Shown piece by piece: positions 11,687 to 22,835 of a stretch of DNA of 64,000 nt (position 1 is the stretch's first letter; every line of letters starts with the position of its first letter). Below the pieces are notes generated by a model. That model was given only the letters and a program-made list of their open reading frames with translations. It was not told where the DNA came from and did no database searches. This DNA comes from Darksidea phi. Its lineage: Eukaryota > Ascomycota > Dothideomycetes > Pleosporales > Lentitheciaceae. The translations under genes were made by a program, and so were the position numbers. The stretch spans positions 62,001-126,000 of the forward strand of contig JASJFT010000043.1 in assembly GCA_030770425.1 (NCBI GenBank), in the 5' to 3' direction.

Positions 11687-12631
11687 ATGGGCGCCTCCCA
11701 ATCCTCCGCGTTCACAGGCTGCGGTTACAAACCTGCCTCGACCGAAGAGGGCAAGCGCGCTCGACCCTATAACCTCGCCCCAGACAGCAAGTACCTCCAG
11801 CTCAACAGCTCCTACTGTACACTGTATGATGGCATAGTCTCTCTCGTACAGCAGAACAAGTACGCAGACCTTCTGGTCATATGCGGCTCTGATCGATACC
11901 CGGTGCATCGCGCAATTGTTTGTCCGCGCAGCAGTTTCTTCGAAGAGCATTGCGCGCCGCGGGCTGGAGAACAAGATTATGCGTCTCCAGCGAAACCCAC
12001 CAAGATCTGGATCGACCCGAGCGATTGCGAGTCGCATATCTTGGCCGCAGTCTTGACGTTCCTCTACACGCTGGACTATAGCTCGGACGGTGATCAAGTA
12101 TTGACGTTCGGATTACCGAAAGAGGTGATCGACAAGGGGGACAGCGACCATGAAACCGTAACTCCAGATTGGATGGACGGTACCGATGGTGAGGAGCGAT
12201 CCATCGTTGAAGTGGCAGATGTAGAGTCCCTAGCCACTTTCACCCGAGGAGACCCCACACCATCTCGATCCCGAAGCCGTCAATCATCGCAGGCAACACA
12301 ATGTCTCAATGACCCTGGCGAGCAACGGAACGAGCTTGTCTTTCATGTCCGGATGTGTGCTGCCGGCCATCGATTCGGTATCACTCCGTTATGCAACATC
12401 GCGAACGAAAAGCTTGCCAAGCGACTTAGTTCGGGCCCTTGGAACACCGAAATGATCGACTGCATCCGCGAAGTCTACCGGAATGGCAACAGCGGAAAGC
12501 TCGCAAAGCTGAGGGAAGCGGTCATCAAGTCGGCGAAGTCCAGGTTCCGGATTTTGAAGACATGCGAGGGATGGGAAGACTTGGTTATCGACTTTCCCGA
12601 GTTTGGAGCCGAGATGTTGAGGCGACTGTGA
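11687..12631 (+). CDS. BTB/POZ domain protein with possible N-myristoylation signal
   Basis: A single uninterrupted frame of 314 residues. I chose the ATG at 11687 because the upstream extension of the frame lacks an ATG and because MGASQSS fits the N-myristoylation consensus (Gly2, Ser6). The BTB domain runs from about residue 50 to 140: KYADLLVICGSDRYPVHRA, CPRSSFFEEHC, then ILAAVLTFLYTLDY. An acidic, Ser-rich linker follows, then FHVRMCAAGHRFGITPLCN, corresponding to the post-BTB helix, and the tail DLVIDFPEFGAEML. Shared phrases with the gene at 4403 (VHRA-I-CP-S-FF and FLYTLDY) make the two likely paralogues. If myristoylated, this copy would sit at a membrane, unlike its neighbour; that is inference. 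Its 3' end converges on the MFS gene 208 bp away. Confidence 0.85.
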   Translation: MGASQSSAFTGCGYKPASTEEGKRARPYNLAPDSKYLQLNSSYCTLYDGIVSLVQQNKYADLLVICGSDRYPVHRAIVCPRSSFFEEHCAPRAGEQDYASPAKPTKIWIDPSDCESHILAAVLTFLYTLDYSSDGDQVLTFGLPKEVIDKGDSDHETVTPDWMDGTDGEERSIVEVADVESLATFTRGDPTPSRSRSRQSSQATQCLNDPGEQRNELVFHVRMCAAGHRFGITPLCNIANEKLAKRLSSGPWNTEMIDCIREVYRNGNSGKLAKLREAVIKSAKSRFRILKTCEGWEDLVIDFPEFGAEMLRRL

Positions 12632-12839
12632 ACGTCGTCTTGGTCGCATCTCGGTGGTTTGCTGACGGAAATGCCTTGCTACAATGGTACCGTCGCTGTT
12701 AGAGCTGATATGAAGCGAATCATCTCGGGTTTCGGTTGGTGGATTTGAGTGTCCATTCCCGCAAGGCCTCTGTACATGGTAGTTCATAGTAGCGAAATTT
12801 GACCACCCTAACGCTTCTAGACAGTGGTGGCACAGACAT

Positions 12840-14702
12840 TCAAGTGGTAATTCTTGGCTCGACTCCGCCCTCAAAAGCCGAGTTACTTCCTCTGACATCC
12901 TCTTCATCTTCAGCCGTGACCTGCACGTACTCAACATCCCTCTCTTTGACACTGATAAGGAACGTGACAACGCTCACAAGGCCATAGATGACACAAGTCC
13001 CTGCAAACGGCAATCCCAGCCAAGCCTCGCCCATGTCCATTCCCCAATTGAACATTTCATTGAGAAGCGGACCCGCAGTCATGACGCTGATGCTCTCCGT
13101 GATAGCAATCAAGCTCATCAGTTTGCCGATATCCGGGCTCGCCTGGCCTCCCACAACATGTATCGCAACGCTGCGCATAGAAGCACTAAACCCAGTACCG
13201 AGATTGTAGATGAGGAGACCGAATATGAGGACCGCAGGTTGCGCGGCAATGGCGAGAACGAAGAAGGCGAGCGTCATGAGGATGACGGAGCCCCGGGATA
13301 ACCAGAGATCGGCCCAGTGCGTAGGCAAGCGCAGGTACTTTGTCAGGATGATGTTGAGGACGGGAAGGAAGATGGTTATTGCGACGAGATTTGTGGCGGC
13401 GCGGAAGGAGAGAAGGTAAGCTGCCTGTTCGCTGTCAGCAACGCGATTACAGAGCGCGTCGTGTTTTCTAAAGGCCCGTCTCGATGAGCTTTGCTCACTT
13501 TATGCCGTTACCGTGGGTTTACAATGGGAAACGGCTTACCTTTTTGATCTCCCAATGATACCGCTTAGAAGCGTATCTGATTAACAAATTAAGTGTCTGG
13601 CGTCCCAACTTGTTCCCTATGAAGGTGAGAACGACCAGAGCGAGCGTGAGGTCGCTCTTCAAGAGAAGGTATGCCGCCTTGAAGTTTTTGAGCTGGACCC
13701 TTAAGCCGGATCCCTCCTCTTTAGTCTGCAACTCGATGCTCTCGCTCCCATCCTCCCGCGGTTCTGGAAGATCACGCAGATGCAGCGTTTCCGGGAAGAA
13801 GACCGCAATGAGAACTCCGACTTGCTGGATCGCCAGCGAAAGCAGAAGCGGGTACCAGTCGCCGTGCTCCATGAGCCGTGCTGCTAGGATAGGTGCAAGC
13901 ATCTCCGCAACGAGGACAGAGGCAATTAGGTATAGAAACACTGTTGTTCTGTTCCTCGTCAGCCCAAAACCCTGTGAGAATCCTACCAAAGAAGCTCACC
14001 GTTTCTCGGGCGGCACTATATCCGCAATCATGGTCAATGCCATCGCCGTCGCGACAACCGGCCCACCTCCGATAAAGTAAAAAGCCGACGAAAACCACGT
14101 AAGCTGCAACGGCAAGCTCCGCATCCAACATATCAACAGTATCCATGCAGAGTTCAGCTGCAGTCCTACAAGACTGACCATGAGCACCCATTTGCGCCCT
14201 CGTCGATCCGCCAGAGCCTAAGGGCCGGAGCAATTAGCAAACGTCTTGGATCCGACTTTGTGGCATGGAGTTACGTACACCGAGCGGTACTGTTAGGAGA
14301 AGCCCCGGGATCGCGTCGAACATTTCCTGCCATCCAAAGCTAGATACAGTCAGCGCCAGAGATTACTGGAGGCGATATTTTGTACATCATAGCCATTGTC
14401 TGCTGCACCTCATCCACCTTGCACAGCGCCTCTGGGACCGTTCCATCTTTCTGTATCTTACTCGAATCGCTCTTCTGGTAGTGGCGGATGCAAATGTTGG
14501 ACTCGTAAACGCGTGTTTTGGGAGGTTCGCTGAGGAAGGCGCCGACGTCGACTATGGTGACGACGACGAAGACGAGGGCAACGAGGAAGATCCACGGGCT
14601 TTTCTTCTTCGGTATCGGCGCTTGGGGTAGGTCGTTCAGTTCCGCGTCTATCGGCGATAAGAGAGGTGCGCCTTCCTCGAGGGAAGTGCGCGGCGATGCC
14701 AT
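12840..14702 (-). CDS. MFS transporter, 12-TM type
   Basis: Five exons (14702-14386, 14339-14279, 14217-14000, 13948-13540, 13424-12840) give 529 residues with phase closed at every junction. Introns are 46, 61, 51 and 115 bp. After a cytosolic N-terminus comes the first membrane helix (WIFLVALVFVVVTIVDVGAF). A loop with ICIRHYQ and CKVDEVQ is typical of a fungal MFS subfamily. The loop 2-3 motif follows as PLGALADRRGRKWVLMVSL, spanning a splice junction. The remaining helices come in two halves separated by a charged loop (EPREDGSESIELQTKEEG). The C-terminal tail is acidic. The substrate cannot be told from sequence. The model is strong because joining restores the loop motif exactly. Confidence 0.85.
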
Positions 14703-17122
14703 GACGGACAGTTCAGGAACTCAGAAAATGGACAGACATGAGAGAAAGAGGACAAAGTAGGATGGGAACGTTATCCCGGGGGCGCAATGTCAGTGCCGAC
14801 GCGGCATTGCATATGCAGGCGGTCGCGGGCATCCCGAGCTGAAATCGTCGCCGGGCGAGGTATGTCTCGGAGCATTGCCAAGTGTTACATGGTCGTACAA
14901 GAGATGACAGAGGCGCCGGCTCTTTGATAGGCCGAAAGGTAGCCGCCCGATTAGTCAGCACCACCCCGACATCACGTTTCGCAACTTCACCCGACCAACC
15001 CACCCCACACCCCAAGCGCTTCGTGGCTATCCCATGAATCAGACACTCCAGCGTAAATGGACTCTGCATACTCGCGTACTGTTTAATGCTGCTGCCTAGA
15101 GCCGCGGAGTTGACGACGACACTCTTGAGCGACTCTATTGCGTCAAAGCCGCGATCCGCCGCGCTAATAGTAATGCTTGCGAGGCAGGATGCCAATCACA
15201 GCCCATTCTTTTATACAGTACCGAACACCGAATTCCGAAGAGCAGCTGGCCAAAGTGTTGCTCCAGTGCCGTCTAAGCCGCATAATCAGCTCCTAGTTAT
15301 ACCCGCGTGCATTAGGAGATACTACTCCGTCAATAATGCCAGCTGGACCTACAATATTTAAATACCCATTAGCGGAATGTTTTCTCCCAGCTCGAATCAG
15401 CGCCCCGTTCCCTCGGATTTGGGCGCATCATCGAGTCGGCCCGGAAAAGTCCCGATAAAAGGGAATCGGGGAGTGCATCTCTCATCTAGGTACTTTTCAA
15501 CCCGTGTTAGTCTTCACCGGATTTCTATCGGTCCAAGGACTTTATTCAAGCTCTCGTTGAAGCGGGATGGTGCCTTCCTGGCTTCCTCTGGTCCCACCAT
15601 ACCTGCCCGCTAGCTATGTGTCCGTCAGCTGCGGTTTTTCTTTTCATATTTGAACCTGCCTCAACGCAAGCGACAGACCGGGAGATTTCATCTCCGCACT
15701 TTTTTTATCACAGACTCTCTCTAGCGTCGTTCAGATGGGTTTCCAGTTTCAACAGCGTCCGTCGACCTCTTTATCGTACAGCTTGTTACCCAACTTCTCG
15801 GCCATCAATACCGCTCGAGTCATATTCGTCTCATGCTTCCATCCTCGACCTTCACTCCAGCTTGCTTTTACGCTCTTCTCGAGAATGCCGTCTGAATGTT
15901 TACATCGACCATCAAAGCTCAACCAATTACTAGAGCTTCGAAGACGCACGAATATTGATCATCTTTCCCGAATGCTATGGTCGCCTACTATGCCCATCGT
16001 CTCAAGCAGATCTTCCCTTATGCGAAAGGATGCTGGGGTATTGTTGTTCGTGCATTTCCATTCCTTCGGCAGAAACTCGTCACTATCGAAGATGGGTAGC
16101 ATGTTGTGCTCTTCACGATGGGCTCTCAACTTCATCCGTGCAGGCGACGTCTACTCTAGTCGGTTCATACGTCCAATTGAAATCGGCGGCTACAACATTT
16201 CGACGCCTTAACTCACCGACCAGGTTGCGACGCTGACCGCTTTCGGAGGCAATACGTTTGCTCGCTCCAGCCATCAACACACGCAAAGCTTGAGCAAACG
16301 TTGGGGGTATGACATGGTCTTGAGACTGAATCTCATGACATGTACCTCATCCTTATCGCGACGGACTTTTGCTCCTTGCCATCATCTCGGCTTTTTCGTT
16401 CACACTAAACCTAGCGTAGCTCGTCCAGCAGGGTGTCAGTAAACATCGTATTAAAATAGGGGCTGCGCTGCCTTGTGATGATGACACAATTTATGCCGTC
16501 GAACTACGTACCACGCATTCTGCCTCGTTCAATTGAGGCTTCCACCAGTCTTTCGACTTCTGACCGCCGTTGCTCAGGCGTCCATCATTCCTAGAGGCAC
16601 ATAATCGGGTTCACGCTCTTAGTCACTCGCTGCAAACATAACATAATATTTAACAGCCCCAGGTGTTTACTGCCTTGTTCCCATCATCAGGCTGACCGAA
16701 CACTGCCTGTTTGCGAGTACCATTCACATGTACGTCGGGCCGTGCGTTACCGCCTGGCGCTACCCGAAGCGGACACCTGACGATAGATTTCTAAATCGAG
16801 ACTACGCGTGCAACGTCCTACTTTGCCGTACTTCAGGTCGGATTCTTAATAAAGACAATCCCAATACGGACCATCGAGAACCCCGTTGAATGTGTGCTCT
16901 CCAGTGTTACTCTCTCTCGAACAAACGGCTCAAGGCTCGAGTGATTCTTCGCCTTGATCAACTCTATTATCAAAGGTGCTCCCGCGGACCGCTTTTGCGA
17001 GCCACCATCGCCCTATCGTCAACAGCGCTAGAGCCCACCGTATGTACCAAAAATGCCTCATACTTCAACGCATTGCTAAGTTCTGAAGTTCATTTCGGTT
17101 TGATGAATACTACTTCGAATCG
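14703..17122. other. 2.4-kb intergenic region, no supported gene
   Basis: Several short open frames on both strands (for example 14713-15195 - and 15735-16211 +) lack start context, family motifs or joinable exons. The stretch 15600-16000 is C/T-rich on the + strand, as in fungal leaders, and a TATTTAAAT lies near 15354. It probably holds the promoter of the MFS gene and a long upstream region of the gene at 17123. Confidence 0.4.
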
Positions 17123-18244
17123 ATGGCCGACTACAATCTAAACACCCCCGTGTCCCTCAGCAAGGCAAATCTTGACGCAAACTTTGACTTGCCCAAGCCT
17201 GAGCCTTCGGAGGCAAGGCCACTTACGGAGTCTCGAAGTTGCGACATACTCCAGCGGCCTCCGGGATTGGCAATGCAACGGGCAGCGGCGAACTTCTCTC
17301 TTGGTATGTCAGAAAACTATCTGGTAGCACGCCTTCTTCGGATGTCTAATACGTGTGATACAGGGCGCGCTCGATCTGACCTGTTGCCTCGTCGCTCTCT
17401 CTTTGGTCACACTTTCATAGCGCCTTCTACAACAGGCCAACGTATTGATGCCACCCCCGCGATACGCACACCCTGCAAGGTCGATGTGCAGTCATTCAGA
17501 TTCCTTCAATTACCAGGCGAAATCCGTATGTTGATATATAAACATCAACTTGCACATCTACCGCCATACCTAGACGTATTCAACAACCGGTCCATCGCGA
17601 TGCACGCCGTACATCACCGCAAGGGAATTTTGAAGCTGCTGCCAACGCTAGGCTACGTTAACCGCCAAGTCTACATGGAAATGGTGTCTTTAATTCTCTC
17701 TGAATGGCGGATCGAGATGCAGTTTGAAGAAGACGTTGTGTACTTCGACGACATTTTACGATATCTCCCGCTATGTATGGGCTATCAAACCGTCAAGAAG
17801 ATTGCTTACACTCGCTTCTCCGAGTTCGCGAGTTCTCCCGCTCGCGCTCTCTTGTTCTTGGATTTCCTGAAGCGAGTATCGAATCTAGAGGAAGTACACC
17901 TTACTGTGCGTCTCGACCACCTCCACATGCCTGCCACCGATCCAGCTAGCCGCCAAATTGCGTTCATTAACAGGGCGCCCGGAGTGCAGACAGCCGAGCA
18001 AATCGCTGCAAACTATAGCCTCGCTACACTGTGTGAGCTGAATAAGCTGTTGAGGGTTGTTGTGCACTGTGAATGGGGCGAACCCATCCAGCCGACCCCG
18101 ACGGCTCTCAGTGCATTTTTCGACGTCAAGCTTTGGCTGGCACATGAGTTGCAAGATACGGATGGAGTAAAGCACATCAGTGTATCCCACCCATTTAGCG
18201 ATCCAAAGGGAATGGCTGCTTGGATGATCCGGATCCTTCGGTAG
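17123..18244 (+). CDS. F-box-like fungal protein with LPGEIR motif
   Basis: The frame is open for 373 codons from the ATG at 17123, but a textbook 60-bp intron lies inside (17304-17363: GTATGT donor, TCTAATA branch-like site, ATACAG acceptor). Its length is a multiple of three and it carries no stop. The spliced product would be 353 residues. The motif FRFLQLPGEIRMLIYK is the common F-box-like opening of many fungal proteins of about 300-400 residues. It is followed by LPTLGYVNRQVYMEM, matching the family's usual 'vnrqvy-E' phrase, and a C-terminal half ordered around cysteine and tryptophan residues. F-box proteins recruit substrates to SCF ubiquitin ligases, but binding to Skp1 is unproven for this group. 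Two distant relatives follow downstream in the same orientation. Confidence 0.75.
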   Translation: MADYNLNTPVSLSKANLDANFDLPKPEPSEARPLTESRSCDILQRPPGLAMQRAAANFSLGMSENYLVARLLRMSNTCDTGRARSDLLPRRSLFGHTFIAPSTTGQRIDATPAIRTPCKVDVQSFRFLQLPGEIRMLIYKHQLAHLPPYLDVFNNRSIAMHAVHHRKGILKLLPTLGYVNRQVYMEMVSLILSEWRIEMQFEEDVVYFDDILRYLPLCMGYQTVKKIAYTRFSEFASSPARALLFLDFLKRVSNLEEVHLTVRLDHLHMPATDPASRQIAFINRAPGVQTAEQIAANYSLATLCELNKLLRVVVHCEWGEPIQPTPTALSAFFDVKLWLAHELQDTDGVKHISVSHPFSDPKGMAAWMIRILR

Positions 18245-20158
18245 AAGCCGAAGTCTGCGCCGGAGCCATGGAGACGGAGTGGGCATGACCGTGGATAGGT
18301 CGACGGGGAGTGTGTTCGGCGTCCATGCGCGCCCTCTATACGGTTCGGCATTTTGTAGGTTAGATAAACCGAGTGGAGCAGAGACACGACACGGCGAAGG
18401 AAATGCAGAACGTCCAGGCTGTCGATCAAGGTCTTCAATAAGGCTAGATTCATGCTTTATATTTTATAATTTTAATAGATGTAGGTAGTCTTATATATAG
18501 GCGTTCTTTCCATCGTGGTATTTGTGGAAATGTCTTGCGATTCGCTTCTTCTACAGAAGCTATTATTCTAGTCAGTGTGGCCATAGAAGTGCTGAGCGTC
18601 TAATTTGAGTACACTAAAGCAGACTGAAGCGTTTTGGGTGGAAATGATTTTCTGGACGTGGTGATCAACCTGTTGGATATTGCTCGTGGTTGTGGATATG
18701 CCTGAAATAAGTCTGATACACTTTACTAAGTTGTACTAACAGAGATCTCATCCGGGACCTATCATAACTGTATCTAAGAAGGCGGTTAACTTGCACCGAA
18801 AGCCGCCCGTAATGAATAACGTTACGGGAGCGAAAACTGTTTGAACGGTATCGTGCTTTCAATGCTCAGTATAGTACCACAAAAAGCTTGCTTATTTCCT
18901 GGGATGCTAATGCTAATCACGATGCCGCCTGCTGATAGAAAAGGATTATGCCCAGTCTGCATATAATAGTGGCTATTGGATCGATAGAAGAAAGCGTGGA
19001 AGCGGCTTATTCATTTCACCAACAAGGCATGATATCTCGTAAAATGCATACGAACATTGTCTTGAACTCATTGACATATTGTCTTCTGAGGTTTTCCGTA
19101 TGTACTAGACCCTGTTCTCAACTTTGGGTTCAATGCTTCCCAACCTTCATCCTCATTTCCACATCTATCTCCGCAGCCGACTGCTTGCTCGCCATTTTCA
19201 TCCGCTTCGGCCCGCACAATATGCGTATCTTCCTTGGCTTAGAAGCAAACCCCCGCGCCCGCCTCTCCACCGGTGCCCCTCCGACTTCGCTTCACACCGG
19301 CGTCACGTGGCTCCGCTGCGAAAGCCGCGCCCACACCGAAAGTCTCCCTATAAGGGATTAGCTCGGTGTCTCTAGGACTTGTTACTCCCCCATGCCGGTG
19401 CACTTTCTTTCGCAAGACCTCCCTACGACAAGAACGGCAATCCCTGTGCGAATGACAACGGCCAATAGAGTAGTGAGTTTTTACGTTCTACCAGAGGTGC
19501 ATATATCGCCATTCACTAGCTGCTTCATTGACGTCAGTTCCGGGGTGTATCTTAGCCTGTTGGCTGCACGACGAAGGTACTTCTCGCGGTGAAGGACGAT
19601 TTCTGACTTCGCGCGGTGAAGGACGATTTCCGACTTCGCGTGGTGAAGGACGATTTCTGACTTCGCGCGGATTTTACTTATATATAGCCTAGCCTCCACC
19701 GCCTCTCTTACAGTCTCCCCCAAACCGGCCCATACTAACTTTGAGAAGCCTGTAGATTTGCCGCCGCCCTCACACAAGAAAGTGTATATCTCGAGGTACG
19801 TCGTGAGCTCTTGATCCCTTTTGCAAACACTCGCAATGCGGCAGCCCAGCATCCTCATTAGGCTGCACATGTACCTGGACTGACTCGTGGAAGACCTTAG
19901 ATCGCCGCCAGCTGCTATCTCGCACTCGGCCCTTAGTTGTTTAAGCAAGCTCTCCGCTTCAAAAGTGAGCCACCCGAAGTCATCGCGGCCTCCATATCCT
20001 GGGCACTTGGTTAATCGGCAAGCTCGCAAAGTCTGCTTCTGTCTAGGTCATCGAGTCAGTCTTTCACCAGTCCTGCACGGCTTCTCAATCCGTTCCATTA
20101 AGATACAGAAGATCCAACCCCCACCAGTACTTCAAGGCTATCGCCCTTCGTAGTCAGG
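18245..20158. other. 1.9-kb intergenic region with a short tandem repeat
   Basis: No gene is supported. A minus frame across 19481-20029 lacks an ATG and any family match. The region holds the 27-bp tandem repeat at 19586-19666 and a CRE-like TGACGTCA at 19529-19536. Confidence 0.4.
19586..19666. repeat. 27-bp tandem repeat, three copies
   Basis: Three adjacent units of 27 bp begin at 19586, 19613 and 19640, each starting CGCGGTGAAGGACGATTTC or a one-base variant, with only single-base differences between units. On the minus strand the unit keeps a frame open as a nine-residue repeat (K-S-E-I-V-L-H-x-A), but the surrounding frame is not convincing as a gene. Confidence 0.85.
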
Positions 20159-21289
20159 ATGTACCGCTATCAACCCCCGAACAACGGCTCCCGCCGCGCC
20201 TCCAAGGGTAATATTTTCTGGCTTCTTGACTACCTCTTCCAAGATAGCTAACTCAGACGCAGTTTCTTCGTTCGGGCCGTCCGGCAACCGGGGAATGGCT
20301 GCTAGTGGTCGCGGGCAGACATCATATGAGGGTACTACGCCTAACTCCAGCGTGCGTCCGCTCGAGAACCCCAGTCTGAGTTCCCCGATCGGCTCGCGCA
20401 CTTCGTCAAACGCAATGCCTACCAGTTCTCGACGCCATTCTGCATTCAATCAGACGTCCTTCAGCAACAACTCCAGCCTTCAAGAGCTCCGCCGTGGCAG
20501 TATCGCATCTTCTCGCCCCAGTACGTGTCATTTCTTCGACCTCTATCTTCTATCTTGCACGCCTTTGCTCCGAGCCTCACTGACATATTCCCAGGTACCA
20601 ATGCCACAGATCTCATCATCAACGTTCGTGAAGAGCGAGAGCGCCCGGACCCGAACCCGCTCCCAGCCTTCATCTCCAAATCAATTGGGATCGTAACGTA
20701 CAATCCGGCAATTTGGTTCAACGTCATCCTTCCGCAGATCTCCAAGGCCGTGTTCGTGATGGAGTCTGTTCCAGACGTGCTGTGGATCAAGCACTTCCTG
20801 TCCGACGAAGCCCATTTCCCACAGGCCTATCGCGCCATCACCAAGATCCGGTTCCCGAAATTCCACTGGTTCTCGGGCATTTCGCACAACCGAACCAGCA
20901 ACCCCTACATTGTCGCCGCGGCTGCCCTTACCAACCTTCAGGAGCTCACCCTCAGCCTACACACGGCCGGTCTCACCACCTCGATCTACGGCGAAAAGGA
21001 ACGCATGCAGCTGGAGAAGCAGGATCTCCACAAGTCAAAGGAGCTCAAGGCACTCTCTGCCCCTAGCGTCGCTGCCAAGTATGGTCTAGACGGCCTCTTC
21101 AACTGCAAGGAGCTTCGCATCCTCAAGCTCACGTGCATCGATTCGGACATCGTGGCATTCCATTGCAAGGCCTCCAACCCGGTCTCGGTCGCCTACGACA
21201 TCAAGGCGTACCTGGAGCACGGGTTCCGTTGCCATGGCAAGGAAGTCACAGTCATCGTTGAGGTGGAGGGAGCCAATGTGGGTCAGTAG
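20159..21289 (+). CDS. Fungal protein related to the F-box-like group, Ser-rich N-terminus
   Basis: Three exons (20159-20207, 20263-20520, 20595-21289) give 333 residues. The first intron (55 bp) ends CTAACTCAGACGCAG with an ideal branch site; the second is 74 bp with a GTACGT donor and CACTGAC branch. Phase closes at both junctions. The first 100 residues are Ser/Asn/Arg-rich and probably disordered. The folded part begins at about residue 103 (TNATDLIINVREERE) and includes VLWIKHFLSDEAHFPQAYRA, then ITKIRFPKF, then leucine-rich phrases (ALTNLQELTLSL and CKELRILKLTCID). These last phrases align with the damaged gene at 21983, showing a family. I see no canonical F-box motif, so the function stays unknown. 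Confidence 0.75.
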
Positions 21290-21982
21290 GTGAGGGGAGG
21301 TTAGTGGGGGCTTTGTTGGAAGCTACCGCTGTCACGAATTCGCCTTTGCCTTCTTTCTTAAAGATCCTGCATTATAATGAGGGGGCTCCCGGGACAGCTG
21401 TTTTGCGTATGGTGGCTCGGTTTGGCAAGAATTGTATTATTGGGTATTGGTGGGGCCGCAGGGCATGCCTTGCTTTCTGCATAGCCTGGGAGCAAAGCCG
21501 TTTTGTGTACTATAATATCGGAAAATTTGCACAGTAATAGGTAGAATGGACCTTAATGGACGAGAATGCATGAACACTGTCGGAATTTCCTTGTCTCAAA
21601 TGCTTCCTGGGGTTGATTGCTCACTGGAAGCTATCAGGGTGAGTTTCCCATACGTCGCCCACCGGTTCTTGTAATTTAGATCAATCGTGCGTAATGGGTC
21701 AACATCACGGGGATCCCTAGCATTCAGTCACATTTCGCTGCGTATTGCGCCTTGGAGCCGTCGTGATCAGGCATATCGTTACCGTTGCGCGCTTATTACT
21801 CATCTAACTTATTTGAATACGTTTGACGGCATTTATATTTGTTGCTTAGCTGCTGTAATTAGGCGTCGTTGTACAAGCGTATCACGTGTTATGGCATTTC
21901 CCACGAGCGGAGACACAGACTTCACGTCTAGTGTTTAAGCATAGGTCTTACCATGGAAGGTACTCAACTTTGAATTCTTCAG
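21290..21982. other. Intergenic region
   Basis: About 690 bp with no recognisable gene. The last part should contain the start of the following gene if that gene were intact, but I find no ATG exon with acceptable splice sites. Confidence 0.35.
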
Positions 21983-22835
21983 AATGACGCTTCGAGCAGG
22001 ATTGAGGAGGACTTCAAACACCTCTCCGTCACGTCAGTGGCGGTCGCGACGGCGTCCAAGAGCATCGGTCACGAAGCCGTCGCTGCCGATAAGCCAAGCG
22101 CAACCTCGAACCCAGCTACCTTCTTAGACATCCCAATCGAGGCCCGCGAACTTAGCTACGAGTTCGCGATACGTAGGAACGGCTCCTTTGATCTCTACGT
22201 CAACGTCACATGCCCAATGTGGCCTCGCGATTCACGTTTTCTCACATTCCTCCCCGCATGCGCCCTCTTTATTCGACGTAATAACTTCGAGATGTGCGCT
22301 TCCATCGCACATCTATCCATGCTCAAGTTCCTGTCGAGCCTACCGGACGGTTCGGGGTTTGGCGCTATCAGGAAGATTGCTTTCCCATGCTTCTGGGCCT
22401 ACAAGGGTGTGGAGATGCAAGGTATTTTGGGTCACTCTGTTTCATGTTTTCTAATAATGGATCGTGCTGATTATGAAAGGTTCTTCTGGAGACCTGAAGC
22501 CCTGAGCTCACTGCCCCGCTGCCACTTGCGCAAGTTTTCTGCTGTGTGCAACACAAATAAGAATCAAGACAGCACAGGAAGTTGTTGACTGCTATGACCT
22601 CAAGAAGTCGCTGGCTTGTAAGCGGTTGAAACGGGTATGTCTGGTGCACAGTCAAAGTGAAGGGTTCTCCTCGCAGTATGTCGAGGTCTTGAGGAGTGGC
22701 TGGCATCCGGATTTGCGAAGAGGAATAGGCAAGAAGTTCGGATTTAAGTTTATGGATGCTGATCTGGGAGGATGTGGGTTTGGAGCCGCGCCATCAGTCG
22801 ACATGTATGTCGATATGGACAATGCGTCTCCATAA
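21983..22835 (+). pseudogene. Damaged relative of the gene at 20159
   Basis: The frame beginning near 21983 (NDASSRIEEDFKHLS) contains FLDIPIEARELSYEFAI, an F-box-like opening, and then IAHLSMLKFLSSLPDGSG and AIRKIAFPCF. These match the KHFLSDEAHFP and KIRFPKF region of the upstream gene. ALSSLPRCHLRKF corresponds to ALTNLQELTLSL. The frame then stops at about 22588, while the homologous continuation (VVDCYDLKKSLACKRLKRV, onward to 22835) is in another frame. A 34-bp intron (22547-22580, GTGTGC donor, CACAG acceptor) would join them in phase but is unusually short. No start codon is found: the nearest ATG at 21953 meets TGA at once. Either a decaying copy or a gene whose first exon I missed. 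Confidence 0.55.

Noticed and set aside
14713..15195. 160-codon minus frame upstream of the MFS gene
   Set aside because: No ATG at the start and no recognisable family; more likely promoter sequence.
19529..19536. Second CRE-like TGACGTCA
   Set aside because: No supported gene start close enough to make it a promoter element.
19481..20029. 182-codon minus frame containing the 27-bp repeat
   Set aside because: Starts with TTG, no family signal; the repeat itself is reported, the gene is not.
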